From Lutjanus erythropterus (Eukaryota > Chordata > Actinopteri > Lutjaniformes > Lutjanidae): DNA of 64,000 nt. The notes beneath the pieces are model-generated. The model saw only the letters and a list, made by a program, of their open reading frames with translations. It was not told the origin of the DNA and made no database searches. How positions within the stretch are numbered: position 1 is the first letter of the stretch; each line of letters opens with the position of its first letter. The position numbers and the translations under genes are program-made. Location of the stretch: assembly GCA_020091685.1 (NCBI GenBank), contig CM034608.1, positions 5,553,751 to 5,617,750 of the forward strand, written 5' to 3'. Positions 11,388 through 23,510 of this stretch are shown here, in pieces.

Positions 11388-12020
11388 TAGAGGTCTCCAT
11401 GGGTCTGCTCTAGGATGTGAGACCTGACCTGACAATTTTGGAGCCACATTTTATACGGTCAGTTAGGTCCAGGTCAGTTAATATTCTATTGCTGCGGGTC
11501 CCGGGTCTGTTTAACATCATACAAGTAACAGTGCTAACCATGACAGGCTGTCATGATTTGGGTTAGTTGTGGCTCAGGTAGTAGAGCGGGTTGTCTACAG
11601 ATCACAGAGTTGGCAGTTCAATCCCCACCTTCCCCTGGCCACATGTCAAACTGTCCTCAGGCAAGACATTATACCCCACTAGTGTTGCACAAACCAGTGC
11701 ATTCCTAAATTGCCAGTCCCAACCCCAGACAAATTGCATCAAGAAGGGCATCTTGCATAAAAAAACCTATGCCAAGTAAAATATTCACGTCCATATATGG
11801 AACCCGGTCTGCCGGCAAGCAGATGACCTGCTGTGGTGATCCCTAGCAGGAGCAGCTGAAAGCCAGAAAGGACTGTTCACTAGAGGTCTTCATGGGTCCA
11901 CCCAACCCTAGGATGCAAGACCTGTACCTTACTTTCAGAATGGGTTCGGATTCATGTTTTATGTGGACTGGTTGGGTCGCATTCTATTACTGCGGGTCTG
12001 TTTAACATTATGCATGACAC
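11388..12020 (+). repeat. Direct repeat pair flanking a SINE
   Basis: Copy A (11388-11525) and copy B (11881-12020) both start TAGAGGTCTyCATGGGT. They share 'ctaggatg.gagacct', 'atattctattgctgcgggt' (with differences) and 'gggtctgtttaacat.at'. A tRNA-derived SINE lies between them at 11567-11870. Copy B begins about 10 nt after the SINE tail. The copies are diverged by roughly a fifth, so the duplication is old. Confidence 0.6.
11567..11870 (+). mobile_element. tRNA-derived SINE with LINE-like tail
   Basis: The tRNA-like head has a box A (TGGCTCAGGTAGTAGAGCGG from 11570) and box B (GTTCAATCCCC near 11618). It is followed by the fish-SINE phrase 'tcctcaggcaagacattataccc'. The tail carries 'agaagggcatcttgcataaa', 'aaacctatgccaa' and 'ctgctgtggtgatccctagcaggagcagctgaaag', which resembles the common fish tail GCGACCCCTAACGGGAGCAGCCGAAAG. 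Clear target duplications are not visible. Confidence 0.75.
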
Positions 12021-12289
12021 CCGAGTGGATCTGAGAAGACCCAGCTGTGATCAGACAGCACTCATCATGTCAGTTGAAAGCAAATTAGCAACACGAACAT
12101 AGAAACAAACTTTAACTTGTTAATAGCACTCATCTGTGATGATCGGGTCTGTATCTCCTGCCCAGGTTCAGGTCTGACATTTCATGGCTCTGCATGGGTC
12201 TTTTAATGGGTCCAGTTCAGTTCCAGATAGTAGATTTCTGATTCTATGTGGGTTTGGATACACAGTTTTGCACCAGTGAAGACATCTTG

Positions 12290-12440
12290 GTCTACTGCGT
12301 TAGCATGCTAACCACTGCTAATTAGCACTAAACACAATGTACAGCTGCGGCTAATGGCATGTCATTAGCTTTGCAGGTTGTTGAGATATTTCAGTCTGAG
12401 ACCCAAGTGGCACACTGACTGACCAAGCAACAGACAGACC
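12290..12440 (-). repeat. Dispersed 'GCTAATTAGCA' fish repeat, minus copy
   Basis: Reverse-complemented, this reads '..agactgaaatatctcaacaac..', then 'tgtgtttagtgctaattagca' and 'gttagcatgctaac'. These are phrases of a very common percomorph repeat, of which better plus-strand parts lie at 41110-41265 and 42830-43210. The short size implies an internal deletion. A related scrap lies at 11280-11370. Confidence 0.5.
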
Positions 12441-13299
12441 GATGTAGTAACACTGCCTCCCCTACAGCCGCTAGTTAAAAATTAATTTCACAAAAAAGCT
12501 ACAGTTATGGAAAATGGAGACTGTAGGAATAGCGATGGGTCAACTTGGAGCTGTCCTTGAGGTAAACGGTAATATTAGTCATTAGACATCCAATTGGGGC
12601 TGCTGTCCTCATCTACCAATAACAAACATTGATTTCTTTGGACATGTTTCTCTAACCTTAACCAAATAGTTTTCGGCAACCCGTCTTTCCATTTTATGTC
12701 AAATGGATACTGAATAGAAGATTGCCATTAAAAAAGTGTCAAGATGTGACAGATCAGGCAAATGTCATATGGATCATTTTTTAACAGTGATGGGTTGCTT
12801 TGAAAGGCACTACAACAAAACATTCTTCTTGATTGAAGGCAACATAGAGCTGTTTCAGAAAGGCTCAGTAATCTTCTCTGATCTTGTAAAACCATTTTGT
12901 TGCTCTCCATCACAGTGCTTCAAACAACATAATGGATGCACAACATGGCCCCATAATGCAGAACACCATCCATATTATGTTCTTTCTATTGCGCTTTTAC
13001 AATCAACAGGTTAAATCCCACCCTCAACGACTGTATAAATCAGTTTCAACACCAGAGGAATCTACAGCCCCCTAGAGAGGCATAAATCCACCTGACAGAG
13101 CCTGAGTGTAATTTCCACCGTTCAGTGCTGTGTGGCTCTTAACACAGATTTATTATGGTGTGAACGAATCAAGAAGAAGTGTGGTCCTACAGCATGTTTG
13201 CAGCAATGATGTACAAATTCGACTCCATTATGAGGTGAGAATTCAAACCTTTGCAAGGTGGCTTCACTGCATAGCTGCTCAGACTAGATGTACTCAAAC
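12441..13299. other. Non-coding stretch, nothing recognised
   Basis: Overlapping open frames occur on both strands around 12730-13010 but have no motif or splice context. No repeat family was recognised. Confidence 0.4.
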
Positions 13300-13620
13300 T
13301 TCTGCAATTTTATTTTGACAAGGCAGAAGTCCTTACGACTAATCCTGAACACCTTGCAAAATAAATACACCCACTCCTTGGCAACTCCTAACATAACGTC
13401 AGCCACTAAAATTCTGGGTGTTGTACCAGACTGAGGCTTGAGTCTGGTGCAATATAAAGAAATTAGTACCATCCTGTTTTTAGCAACTCCATTAAATCTC
13501 CTGAATTTAAGAATTCCCATTATTCAGTAACATGGAGAGAGCTGTGCACGCTTTCATATCTCTGCACCTTGATTACTGTAGTGCCGTGTTTACTTATCTT
13601 AAAGGGGCACTCCAAGAATT
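13300..13620 (+). pseudogene. Decayed L2-like LINE reverse-transcriptase fragment
   Basis: Reading the plus strand across two in-frame stops and a frame change gives ILGVVPD*GLSLVQYKEIS, then LATPLNLLNLR, then ERAVHAFISLHLDYCSAVFT. This matches the order seen in L2/Rex1 reverse transcriptases (LGV..D..LS......I...., R..L, HAFISSRLDYCN). No intact frame remains. The L2-group assignment is by motif recognition only. Confidence 0.6.
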
Positions 13621-13864
13621 TTACAAATGAAGGTCAGTTTACTCATCATGAGTAATAACACTGACCAGAACAAAGCGTTTTTCACACATCACCCACATCT
13701 TGGCTTCACTGCAATGGCTGCCAAGCTCTTTTCTCAATTAATTTTCTTGTTTAATTTTAGCACAGCTTGCAAAAAAAACATTTTTTATCTAATACAGGGC
13801 CTTATATGTGGAACTTCTAGTCCTTTGTTAAGTCACCAGTTTGGGTCTTTTAACTCTAGGTTAA

Positions 13865-14050
13865 CACAGCTAAGTTATGTAAAATATGCAACGTCCAGGT
13901 AGACTTTCAAAATAAAGGCACAAAAACTACTTGGTTATGTTTAGACAATGAAGCTACTGGTGTTTAGGAAGAGATAATGCTTCAGGTTGAATTAAGTGAC
14001 CTGTTAACATATGTAACATAAGTTACAGAACTTATGTACATAAGTTTACA
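13865..14050 (+). repeat. Dispersed repeat shared with 41640-41870
   Basis: The phrase 'gcaacgtccaggtagacttt' followed by 'caaaataaa' and 'acttggtta.gttt' also occurs, reverse-complemented, at 41795-41865. Both copies then run into palindromic 'cttatgtacataag'/'tacgt.ac' steps. The repeat sits between the two parts of the LINE relic, so it probably inserted into it. Confidence 0.65.
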
Positions 14051-14159
14051 GGGGTGCTGACTGAGCTGCTGTGTTTGATGTGTTGAGAGAGTGAGAATGG
14101 GGTGATATTTCAAGCAGGACCAAAGAGGTGGACCATCAACATAGCCATCCATAGAGCCT

Positions 14160-14340
14160 CGCAGCGAGGGGTGATCAAGCTTTTGATGTACTGCCCTCTC
14201 AGGTCTGAAACAGCCTTCCACTTAGCATCAGGTCACCTAACACTGTTCTTTTAAGTCTCACCTTAAAAACAGTGTTTTCAGAATGGCCTTCTCTTTTTTT
14301 TCTTGTTTTAATGTTTTTTTAATTTTGGATATTCAATACA
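14160..14340 (+). pseudogene. L2-like LINE C-terminal region, decayed
   Basis: The sequence 'cctctcaggtctgaaacagc', 'cttttaagtctcaccttaaa' and 'ttttcagaatggccttctc' corresponds to the C-terminal phrase of L2-type elements (LFK..LKT..F). Stops interrupt it. It is probably the same insertion as 13300-13620, split by the repeat at 13865-14050. Confidence 0.45.
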
Positions 14341-15720
14341 AGAGCAAGAAAGACTGAAACATCAGTCTGTAATAATCCTTTCACCCTCTATTCCTCATTA
14401 TCTAAAATTCACTGCTGATGATAAAACAGGGTGTTGGGTTTTGGTGGTTCATTAGATCTTTATACATAATGCAACTTTGATCCTTTAATTAAATCAGTAA
14501 ATAATTCATATCACTGTAATATGTTTTCATCTAAATCCAAGTTAGGTTTCCAAATTGAATTTATTCTCATAAGACCAGATGGCCCTGAGCAACAAGAAAA
14601 CAATTTTAGCTGCACAACATGTTAGTTTTCACAGCGTAAGTGACGGGAGGCAAATGGGTTTTGGAGAATTTTGAGACGAGTCCATCAACGAGGCATCAGT
14701 TAAAGGTTTCAATGCATTCAGTAAAGTGTCTTTTAGGTGAGGTTTTACATCTGGTAGCCCTAGTTTGGACAGAGAAAGATCCCAGGAAAAGCTACAGATG
14801 TTTTTTAAAGATTTCCATTCTGAAAGCAGCAGGGAAGTGATGGCAGCTCGGCCTTTTCTGTGTTAATTATTGATCAACAGCTACAGGATTAATCTGCCTC
14901 TTCTCACTGAAAATCTTCACTGCTGGTTGAAGTAATCCCCTAAGTAGTTCTAACATTCAAATCACAAGGGCTATGCATCATGTATTTAAATGTAAATTAA
15001 AGAGGGGAAAAAGAAAAACTTTTAAAGGATTATATGAGTGAGTCATGATGACAAATAGATGGTAGGCGGAAACATTTTGAAAGTATGACCTGGCTTCCTT
15101 CAATTCTCATGGCAATAAGTTTTATCCTTACTTTCTGGAAGGAGAAAAGTCTGACAACAATCTCAGACGTGCACATAAATAAACACTTTGACTCTCATAT
15201 GGAGCTGAAAGAAACTTCTCTCTTCCTTAAGTCCCTTTTTTTCCATTATTCAGACATTTTGTCCAAAATAATTTTTAAAAATGTGAAAACTCAACAAAGG
15301 ACCACTCCTATAATGTTTTACTGAAACAGCTAAACATCTTGTTTCAAAATTTGTGTTACTGATGGTGACAGATGAAGTGTGGAGGGAGGGGATGGAAAGG
15401 ATCCATTTAGGTTCTATTAATGCCAGGTTGCAGTTGATTAATTTAGAAGTCATGCATTGGTTACATTATTGTAAAGAAAAGTACAACACAAGTATGTCAG
15501 GGTATTGTTTTTGAAAATGTTTGCCACTAGTACCGATATGACACCTGATTTTGTTTGTTTTCTGTCTTTTTTTGTATACCTTACTTTGAGAAATGCAAAG
15601 GTTTCTATTAGAACACTTTTTTTTCTCTAAAGGTACAATCTTGTAGATTACAGTAGAGTAACATCTTACTATGCATGCATTGTTTCCTATGAATCTCTTG
15701 TGCACATTAAAAAAATTATA
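14341..15720. other. Non-coding stretch, nothing recognised
   Basis: AT-rich DNA with small frames on both strands. I found no splice-flanked exon and no recognisable element in this interval. Confidence 0.4.
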
Positions 15721-16008
15721 AAGGGCTGCAACTAACAATTATTTTCATTGTTGATGAACCTGCCGACTATTTTCTTGATAAATTCATTAGCTGTTTGGTC
15801 TATAACATTACATAAAATGATGAAAAATGTCGACATGCATTTCCCAAAGCCCAAGATGACATCCTCAAGTGTCTTGTTTTTATTTACGGCCCAAAGATGT
15901 TCAGTTTACTGTCATAAAGGTGCAAAGAAAAATTCACATTTAAGAACCTGGAATCAGGTTTTTCCCTAAAAAATACTTGAGCCCATTCAGTTAATTGTTG
16001 CAACTCTT
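15721..16008 (+). mobile_element. Non-autonomous hAT-like element, GGGCTGCAACTAAC family
   Basis: Starts AAGGGCTGCAACTAACAATT and ends TTAATTGTTGCAACTCTT, so the termini are imperfect inverted repeats (AAGGGCTGCAAC versus AAGAGTTGCAAC). Internal phrases such as 'gctgtttggtctataa', 'tttcccaaagcccaagatga' and 'gttcagtttactgtcataaa' are those of an abundant fish repeat. Flanking 8-mers do not match convincingly, so the exact edges are uncertain. It encodes nothing. Confidence 0.7.
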
Positions 16009-19000
16009 CTATAAAGAGATATTTGCAATGTAAATACAATGAATGTCTATTGTGGAAAGAATGGAGTCTGAAATAATGAAAATCAGAATTTTTAGTACAA
16101 CATTGAGCCAAAGTTCTCAACTTGTAAATCTCGTCTAATCTCAAGCAGCTGAACAAGAACTTTGCCAGAATAAAATAGCCTAAAATTGGCAAAATGATGC
16201 TATAAATCAGAAATCGTCAAAGCTGTCAGTGCCTGACAGACGGACACTGATAAAGAAGCATTGTGGTCAGTACCAACAAAGCAGTAGTCATATTTTTTTC
16301 AGATATATCCTCTCAAACTGTTGTTTAAAAACTTTTTATTTCCCAATAATCTGTTGCATATAAAAGGTCAGCAGACGTTTGTCAGAGACCTTTTCTGTTT
16401 GACTGTTGTGGCCTCTGAATCATCTTAAACAGATCAGACAGCTGATTTGTTTTCCATCTGTTCTGCCGACTCTGCTGAGGGCCTTTGTTGTTAACCAATC
16501 TATTCTCCAGAGTCCGCGATCAATAACCGCTAACATGCATGAAGATTGACCCTTGATTATCCAATTTGTCCAGACGTCCTCTGGGTTTATCCCTCAGATC
16601 GTCCAAAACCTTTTTAGCATTTCAGACCCACTTAGCAAAACAGAGAGGCACATTTGAGACGACACAGCAGAGAGATCAATGAAGTGGATCTAAACAGCAG
16701 CTGGGTGGCCTGGTGTGTACAGCTGCTCTCCACAAAAACTACAATTACTACTGTTACTTGTGGCTATTCTTATAGATAGGTGCACGAGCTTCCCGCTGCA
16801 TGTGCAAACAGATAACATTTTATCAACACATACGACTCAGGTGTACTGTATTTATTTATTTATCCATCTGTGAGTCTCACCAGGGCTTCCTCTATCCCTC
16901 CATAATCCCACAGCACGAGGTGGGCTAACATCTTTACAGACAGCACACACAGCTGGAGCTGAAAGGTCAGCATGGATATAGGAATACTGGGCGGGAGAGG
17001 AGGAGGGATGAGGAGATCAAGGAGTGGGACTGTATTTGCAAGGCACTAACACTGGCAGGGTTTGTGAATCCCAGTGTCTGTAGTATGGGGATTCACTGGG
17101 ATATTATAAAAAAATAGATATTTTAGTTTTTTGAGATTATCATTAATAATTGCATGCCAACAATCAGCTGTCAAGTGAGAAGATTGGATGATTGTTTGTG
17201 CTTTTAACATAGATTCACTAACAACTTGTCAAATATGAGACCCTGATAAGTGGCTCTACACTTCAAACTAGGGTATGTAGCCCCTTAGCATCCATTCTGT
17301 TTTGGGGATTCAGTGCTTCTGTAATAATTAATAACTATTTTTTTCAAAGCTTTGATAGATGACGGAGGCAATGGGGGAAGAATGACTCTCAGTGCATGTG
17401 CCACCTCTATGTCGCTCATGCCGCAGGTGTTTTGTTGGTCTGCATCCAGCTCGTGCTGAAGCTGCTCTCTTTCTGTGTGTCAGAGAGGCATTTCTCACAC
17501 AATGGAGAATCTGAGGCTGGTGCAGTGTGTCCTGCTTGTGTCTGACTGCTGTGTCTGGCAGGTGCACAGCACAGGGACCTGCTGGAAGAAGCAGTAGCAA
17601 CAACTTCAGCGTGAGCTTGAAGACTGACAAAACACCTGCAGCACAGACAGCACAACACTGTTTATTTTGGTTTGTCATTCGAATACCACGGCCACAAAGA
17701 CTCAAAGCATTTGGAAGGTTTAGGAAAATGGCTCAGTCATGAACATTTTCATCATAGATTAATCAATTGTTGCAACAAATGGAAATGTAGTTATGCTTGG
17801 AACTGATGGCTCAGTTCTTAAGAAGCACACTGGGCTAGCAAAGCTGCATGCTAAGCCAAAACAGGGAGGTCAATGCAAAACCCCATTGGTATACAAGAGT
17901 GGGCCAAAGCAAGGAAAGAATATAATTTAACTTGTGAAGGGTTATCGTAGGCAACTGAACTTGCTTAGGTTCAGTTTCCTACGATAATCCTTCACAGATT
18001 CCATGACCTGCAAGACTCAAGATTCAACCCAGTTGTAACTCTGAACTGCAAAGTTTGAGACGGAGGATACAAAACTTTGCCAGCAACAGCAGTGTGAGTG
18101 TGGCAGCATTGCTGTAGTGCAGGTAGTGGTGCAAAGATCAGATTGCTTTGTTTTAAGAATGGGCTTAGAAATGATTCAGTCAGTGGGCTGACAGCTGATA
18201 GGAGCTTGGGGCGTATGACCACTGTACCCTGCATGAAGTAACACGATGCCTCGTTTCAAGTTGAAATACATGTATTACATAAGTGCGTAGTAGGGTACCT
18301 ATAGCATCATACTTAGAACCAAAGGGACACTGGTATTGAGTTTGGAGTGAAAACGACCTGGTCTTTTCATCCATTCAATACTTGTGTCCAAAGAAAAGTA
18401 TCCCAAAACTAGCATCCTTATTGACATGATTTCTTCCCAGTATTCTTTGTCTCCAGATGATGAATCCTGTGGTTTTGATGACCCACTGACCTTTCCTCTA
18501 GTGCCATCATTAGGCCAAGAATGTCCTAAGAGTAAACAGCTATGCTAACTGCTCTGTGAGGATGTACTCAAGTCTTATTTCTTTTTCTCCACTCTTTACA
18601 GCTACACATTAGGGCCAGTGACTCAACAGATTGTGTTTACAGTACTGCAGTAAAAACCTGTGACATTTCCATCTAAACCCATATGTTATGCTGTCCTCTG
18701 TCTGTGGCTGCATTAACACAGCAGTGATCCATATCCAGTTCATGAAAGCAGGTCCATTTGTTCACAGTCCAGTACTTACTTGCTGCTGCACAAGACTGTT
18801 TTCAGCATGTAGTCCCACCTTCAGAAACGCAAACTGCACAACAGAAAATGCAAAGAAGACGTCACCGTTCCATTTGTTGATTGACAAGTGATTTTGGGAA
18901 GTGCAGTGTGAAAGAACTCCACAGATATGGAGACTGAAAACACAAAGGAGGCACCATCGAGTCAAACTTTAACAAAAGTGTCTTACAGGACACCAGCAAT

Positions 19001-19852
19001 CTTCAGACTCCAACTGCAAAGCTCTTCTTGTCTCAATAGAAATAAACAACTCTATTTGCAAAATCCAGCCACATGAATCCTGATCAAATGCAATCAGAAC
19101 ACACAACACTGTTATTGTGCAATTTAAACTAATGTAGAGAGACACCAGTGAGCATTGTGCTGCAACCTGCAAGTCTCATGACTCCAATAGTCCAGTTTAA
19201 CCCGCTTGTACACAACAAACTGTCTGAAAAACAAACAAGCAAGTGTGGTAATGTTGAAGTGTGGTGTTGTTGTGAAGGCTTTTTATTCCCTTCTTCCTTT
19301 TGTTCAGCTTCTGATTACTGAAATTGACGTGCCATGAACAGCTAGATTGTTTTACCAGAGGGGAAAAACCACTCTATTGCTCTTTTTGAAGTACAGATAC
19401 AAACAGTCTACTGGTGGGTGGAGAGTGGTGTTTGAGTGATCTGTCTTGAACGGACCGTCTCAAGAGAGTCAATTTAATTTGTCTCTGGGCGTTTTGCCAA
19501 TCAGGAACAGTATCCAAAATAGAATTGACTTTAATAACCTAGGCCTAACTACTGGTACAACTAACAAGCTCGTCTACAGCTTATGATGTAAATTAGCTAT
19601 TACCATTACTTTCAGGCCTATTGGCCATATCTTCACAACTTGCAGTTGTTGTCTTGTTGTCTGGAGGAACAGCCTCCTTTGCAATTCCTGATAGTTCAAC
19701 ATCATGGCACGTATTCTGTCATCCATCGCTATGATGGAGACTTCCCCTTTACTCCATCCTCCCATTATTGTCACTGGTCATCTTGCTGTGGCGAGATGTT
19801 TGGATTTTTTTAAGCAATTTTGCTATGGAACCATTTCTTATTTACTTTGGTG
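16009..19852. other. Non-coding stretch, presumed rab27b intron 1
   Basis: No supported exon. Overlapping frames on both strands at 17328-17742 reach 125 codons in a GC-richer patch, but they are mutually antisense, lack domains and lack conserved splice context. The hairpin at 17933-17996 is listed separately. I recognised no mobile element. Confidence 0.45.
17933..17996. repeat. 28-bp near-perfect inverted repeat (hairpin)
   Basis: Left arm 17933-17960 and right arm 17969-17996 pair with 2 mismatches in 28 around the 8-nt loop TTGCTTAG. The size is compatible with a small-RNA precursor, but also with the remnant of a palindromic repeat. It matches no microRNA that I know. Confidence 0.8.
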
Positions 19853-19855
19853 TAG

Positions 19856-19945
19856 GGTTGGGTACTGATACCGGTACCTAATGGATCAAATCCCATTGTG
19901 GATTACGATGCCTTGTTTGAGTGCCACATGGTTTTTCAATTAAAA
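19856..19945 (+). repeat. Fragment of 'TAGGGTTGGGTA' repeat
   Basis: TAGGGTTGGGTACTGATACC followed by GGTACC is the start of a common fish repeat. A similar start lies at 46307, and an opposite-strand end at about 54310-54332 (GGTACCCAGCCCTA). Only the terminal part is recognisable. Confidence 0.4.
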
Positions 19946-20229
19946 TAGTTGCCCACTGGTCTGGACATTACAGATGCATCATCAAACCACTAGCTTAGAT
20001 TACGGCAGCACTGCCTCTACGAGACTCTGGCAGAAGTCTTAACAAAGGTTAGAATGATTTATGTGTGGCTGTATTTCACCCAAAGAATTCCAACATCTGG
20101 CAAGACATGCAACAAACTACAATGACCGCCTTGTGGTAATGTATGTAAGACTCTCAAGGAAATTCATTTTTAAGGGATTTCCAGTAAGAAACATGCTGTC
20201 TTCACGAGAGTACTGAGGACTGATAGACA

Positions 20230-20527
20230 GCTGAACATTATGTCACAGTGAAGTTGACCTTTGACCTTCTGGATATTAAATGTCATCCCCTCATCATTTT
20301 ATCCCAGATATTTGTCTGAAATGATGTTGTATAATGTATGAAATATGGAGTTATGGCCAAAAACGTGTTTTGTGAGGTCACAGTGGCCTTTGACCACCAA
20401 AACAGTTCATCCTCGAGTCCAAATGGATGTTTGTGCCAGACTTGAAGAAATTCCATCCACGCATTCTTAAGAGAAAGCTACCAGAAATCATAATGCCCCC
20501 GGCCATGGCTGTCACCGGTGGGGAGGC
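20230..20527 (+). repeat. Dispersed fish repeat, 'gacctttgacc...ggccatggctgtc' family
   Basis: Contains 'gaagttgacctttgacct', 'cacagtggcctttgaccacc', 'cagttcatcctcgagtccaa', 'gtgccagacttgaagaaatt' and closes 'ccggccatggctgtcaccgg'. These are sequential phrases of an abundant fish interspersed repeat of uncertain class. No coding capacity. Confidence 0.55.
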
Positions 20528-20609
20528 ATGAAAATCTAAATGGGGAAGCATCTGGTGACATACGGCATACACTGCTTATGTAACCCCATTACAAGCACCT
20601 ATGCCAGCA

Positions 20610-20628
20610 GTGTGTGTGTGTGTGTGTA
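20610..20628. repeat. Short (GT)n tract
   Basis: Nine GT dinucleotides lying just upstream of the SINE that follows. Confidence 0.85.
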
Positions 20629-20654
20629 CCCTAGGCTTGGTGATGGGTCACATA

Positions 20655-20812
20655 GAGGTGGCGCTTATCCTATGGACCGAGGCTGTGAGTCCTCCGCAGC
20701 GGCCTTGGGTTCGACTCCTGCCTGCGGCCCTTTGCCAAAGGTCATTCCCCAACTCTCTCTCGCACTTTCCTGTCATATTTTCAGCTGTCATACAAATTAA
20801 AGGCATAAAAGC
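20655..20812 (+). mobile_element. tRNA-derived SINE
   Basis: Contains a damaged box A region followed by 'tatggaccgaggctgtgagt', a box B GGTTCGACTCC at 20708-20718, and the body phrases 'cctgcggccctttgccaaag', 'gtcattcccc', 'tttcctgtc' and 'aaaggcataaaagcc'. This order is typical of a percomorph tRNA SINE. It directly follows the repeat ending at 20527 and the GT tract. Confidence 0.7.
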
Positions 20813-22449
20813 CTCATATTCCAAATTTGCTGAATCTGACATGACACACAAACAAACCCACTGTAAGAAAAAACGTAAGAGAGAGTTACAGGAAGACCAC
20901 AAAAATGTTCAACGCACAATAAAATCGAATGCAGTCATTATGAACAATATTAGTTACACTTGACAAATGTGATGCATCATGTCTTCCCATGAGAAACATT
21001 TATCATCTATTCTATTCTATGTTTCTACCTTACTCAGCTTCTTTCCGATCTACTGATCTCCACTCTTTTCACTTCTGTCCTACACAGCACATTTCTCCTG
21101 TATTTGACTCTCATTTGACTCCTGTTTCCTACTCAGCTTTTCTCTCATTTTCCTTGAATCTACTCTATTTCTTTGCTTAGTGAGATGGACGGCATGTGAT
21201 CAGTCAGCTGACTGAATCTGTGGTTGCCCCAGGACAGTAAAACACCCAGCATCATGGTGTCTCCTGCGACTTAAAGCAAAACTGTTTGGCTTCAAATACT
21301 TCATTGCTACAGTATATCAACTTCAGTTGTTTTTATCATTGAAAGTGGACATACTGGTACACTGTGTAGTGGCTTATCATAAAAACTTACATCTATTTGT
21401 GGGCTGAAGTAAGTTTTTCTTTTTCCCTTTTTAAATTGTCTGCTGTTATATTTAGTAACAGCAATAACAGCCTGTTGTCATGTGTTAACAGTGTTTTTTT
21501 GTTTTGTTTTTTTACAGTAGACAACAAATGAAGTCTGTATACCAAGCCGAAGCATTCAGTGTTGTGTGCAAAATCTAATAATCACTGCAGTTCTGCTTTG
21601 CTGCTTTTCAGTCTCATTAAGGGTTTCCTTGTGTGACCTTTTCTGAAACCATTCCAAATTTCTCCTGCTGTTCAAGTTTACATGTTCAGCTTTTGAGTCA
21701 TGTCTTACATTTTCAAGAGTTTTTGGAGCTTCATGGTGGTCTAACAAAATCCACCACAGTCCCACGTGAACTCCATGCTTAAGGTAGAGAAACTGATCTA
21801 ATTTCTTCCCAGGAGCAATACTTCGTAATTTCATCAGTGGTCTCAATTTTAAATCTCTAAAGCCTCAAAACAGATCAATTTTGATTTGATTGATGAATTA
21901 AGCTTCTTTCCTTCAGAAACTCTGTCCTAAAATTTGCTCTTCACAAGCCTTTAAGTTGATGAAATATAAAAGTAATACATATAAACTGTGTGGCATCTTG
22001 AGGTTATTTGATATTTTTATTGAGTGGAATACTCCATGGATCTCCAATTTGAAATTAAGTTCAGTGTTCAGCGTGAAATCTGACAGAGTTTAAAGGTTTA
22101 AACCTTTGTGTCTGGGGTGAAATTGGAAATCTTTTAACCTCTGACCTATTTTCACAGTAACTGGTTCATCCAATTATCAATTTAGCCCCGAAGACAAGTC
22201 TCACAACCCTGGTGTGTTCACAAGTGCATGAGTGGGTGAGTGAGTGTTTATGTGCCTTGAACCACAGCAGAAAATATAATGGCCATACACGCATAATTAT
22301 AATCACTAAGAAAGTAAGATGAACTGTTTTCAGCTTGAGGATGATGATTTGAGATCATCTCAGCTTCTGAAAGGGTTTTATGGGTGTAAGTGGTAGAAGA
22401 CAAAAATGAATGGGCCGCAATGAAATCTCAGTTAAGAACTAAATTTAAA
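20813..22449. other. Non-coding stretch, nothing recognised
   Basis: AT-rich; the frame at 21556-21846 on the minus strand (96 codons) has no domain and no splice-flanked structure. No element recognised. Confidence 0.4.
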
Positions 22450-22960
22450 AATTTCAATTAAACATTGCAATCCTTGTTAGTCACCACCAGAAATACTAGT
22501 CAGTTGCTGCAGCCCCTCTCATCCAGCACAAACACCCCGATGGCTGCGCCCCAGATGCTGTTATCAGCAAAGTGGGACAGATGACAGCTCATAAACAGCA
22601 CGGTTTGTCAGTATTTTAATGCAGAAAATGAAATTAAGGATAGACTGTGTCAGAATAAACTGGTATATAACCAGTCAACCATGTGTAACCACATTCAGCA
22701 AAGACACGGACATTAACCTGCAGGCAGAGCAGGCTGCTGCTGCTAGCACTGCTAACGTTAGCCACATTGTGTGGCAGGCTGACAGCTAACGTCAGTTAAC
22801 GATGTCGCAGACACTGCTATTCTGTTCAGTCTGAAAGGTTGAAGCATTTTGTGAGTTGTTGTCATGTTTTGTAGGATAATGTTCACAATGTATGGCACAA
22901 AGTTCCACACATTTAAGCAGCTTTTAAAATACGATTTGGTTGTTGTAGAATGTGACTAAG
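22450..22960 (-). mobile_element. Decayed copy of the TAGGGATG hAT family
   Basis: Reverse-complemented, it aligns with the element at 49067-49723. Shared phrases are 'acaaaacatgacaacaactc', 'gtggctaacgttagcagtgc' and 'tgagaggggctg', followed by 'actgactagtatttctggt'. Neither terminal TAGGGATG nor a target duplication is preserved, so the ends are approximate. It is non-coding. Confidence 0.65.
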
Positions 22961-23510
22961 ACCCTCAAATGAGTCTTAATACAAGCTTTTATTTTGGACA
23001 ATGTTTAACTTTATACATTAATAAGTTGGGTTCCATTTTAACTCTTCAGTTTTGGTATAAATTTTAGATCAGAGTTTCAGAAACCTGACTAAGAAGTGGC
23101 TGTATTTGCACAATTAATTGCAGTCGCAATAAAATCGCAACATGGCCAAGTGCAGTAACCACACTGCAGAACCAGAACCACATCACAGTTTTTTGAGAAA
23201 GGAAAAATGTGTGCGAAAACAGCATTACAATGTGGTGCTGTGGTGCTCTCAGTGAGATGACCTGGCCTAGAAATGTTCTTCTCCAGATTAAAGAAAACAT
23301 GTTTGTTTGTACAGACCTCAATAAATCTCACAACATCACATTTTTTTCAGTGAAAATGAAACTAATTGTATCACATATTGTAATTTCAGTCAAAATATTA
23401 ATATACATTATAAATTGTATTGATAGCACATCACCATTATATATCATCCACTTATCGCACTGCTCTCTAAACCATAAATACTGAAGTCAGCCATTGAAAC
23501 TACAAATAAC

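Noticed and set aside
17328-17742. Cluster of overlapping frames up to 125 codons
   Set aside because: The frames overlap on both strands and in different phases in a locally GC-rich patch, which lowers stop frequency. No motif supports any of them.
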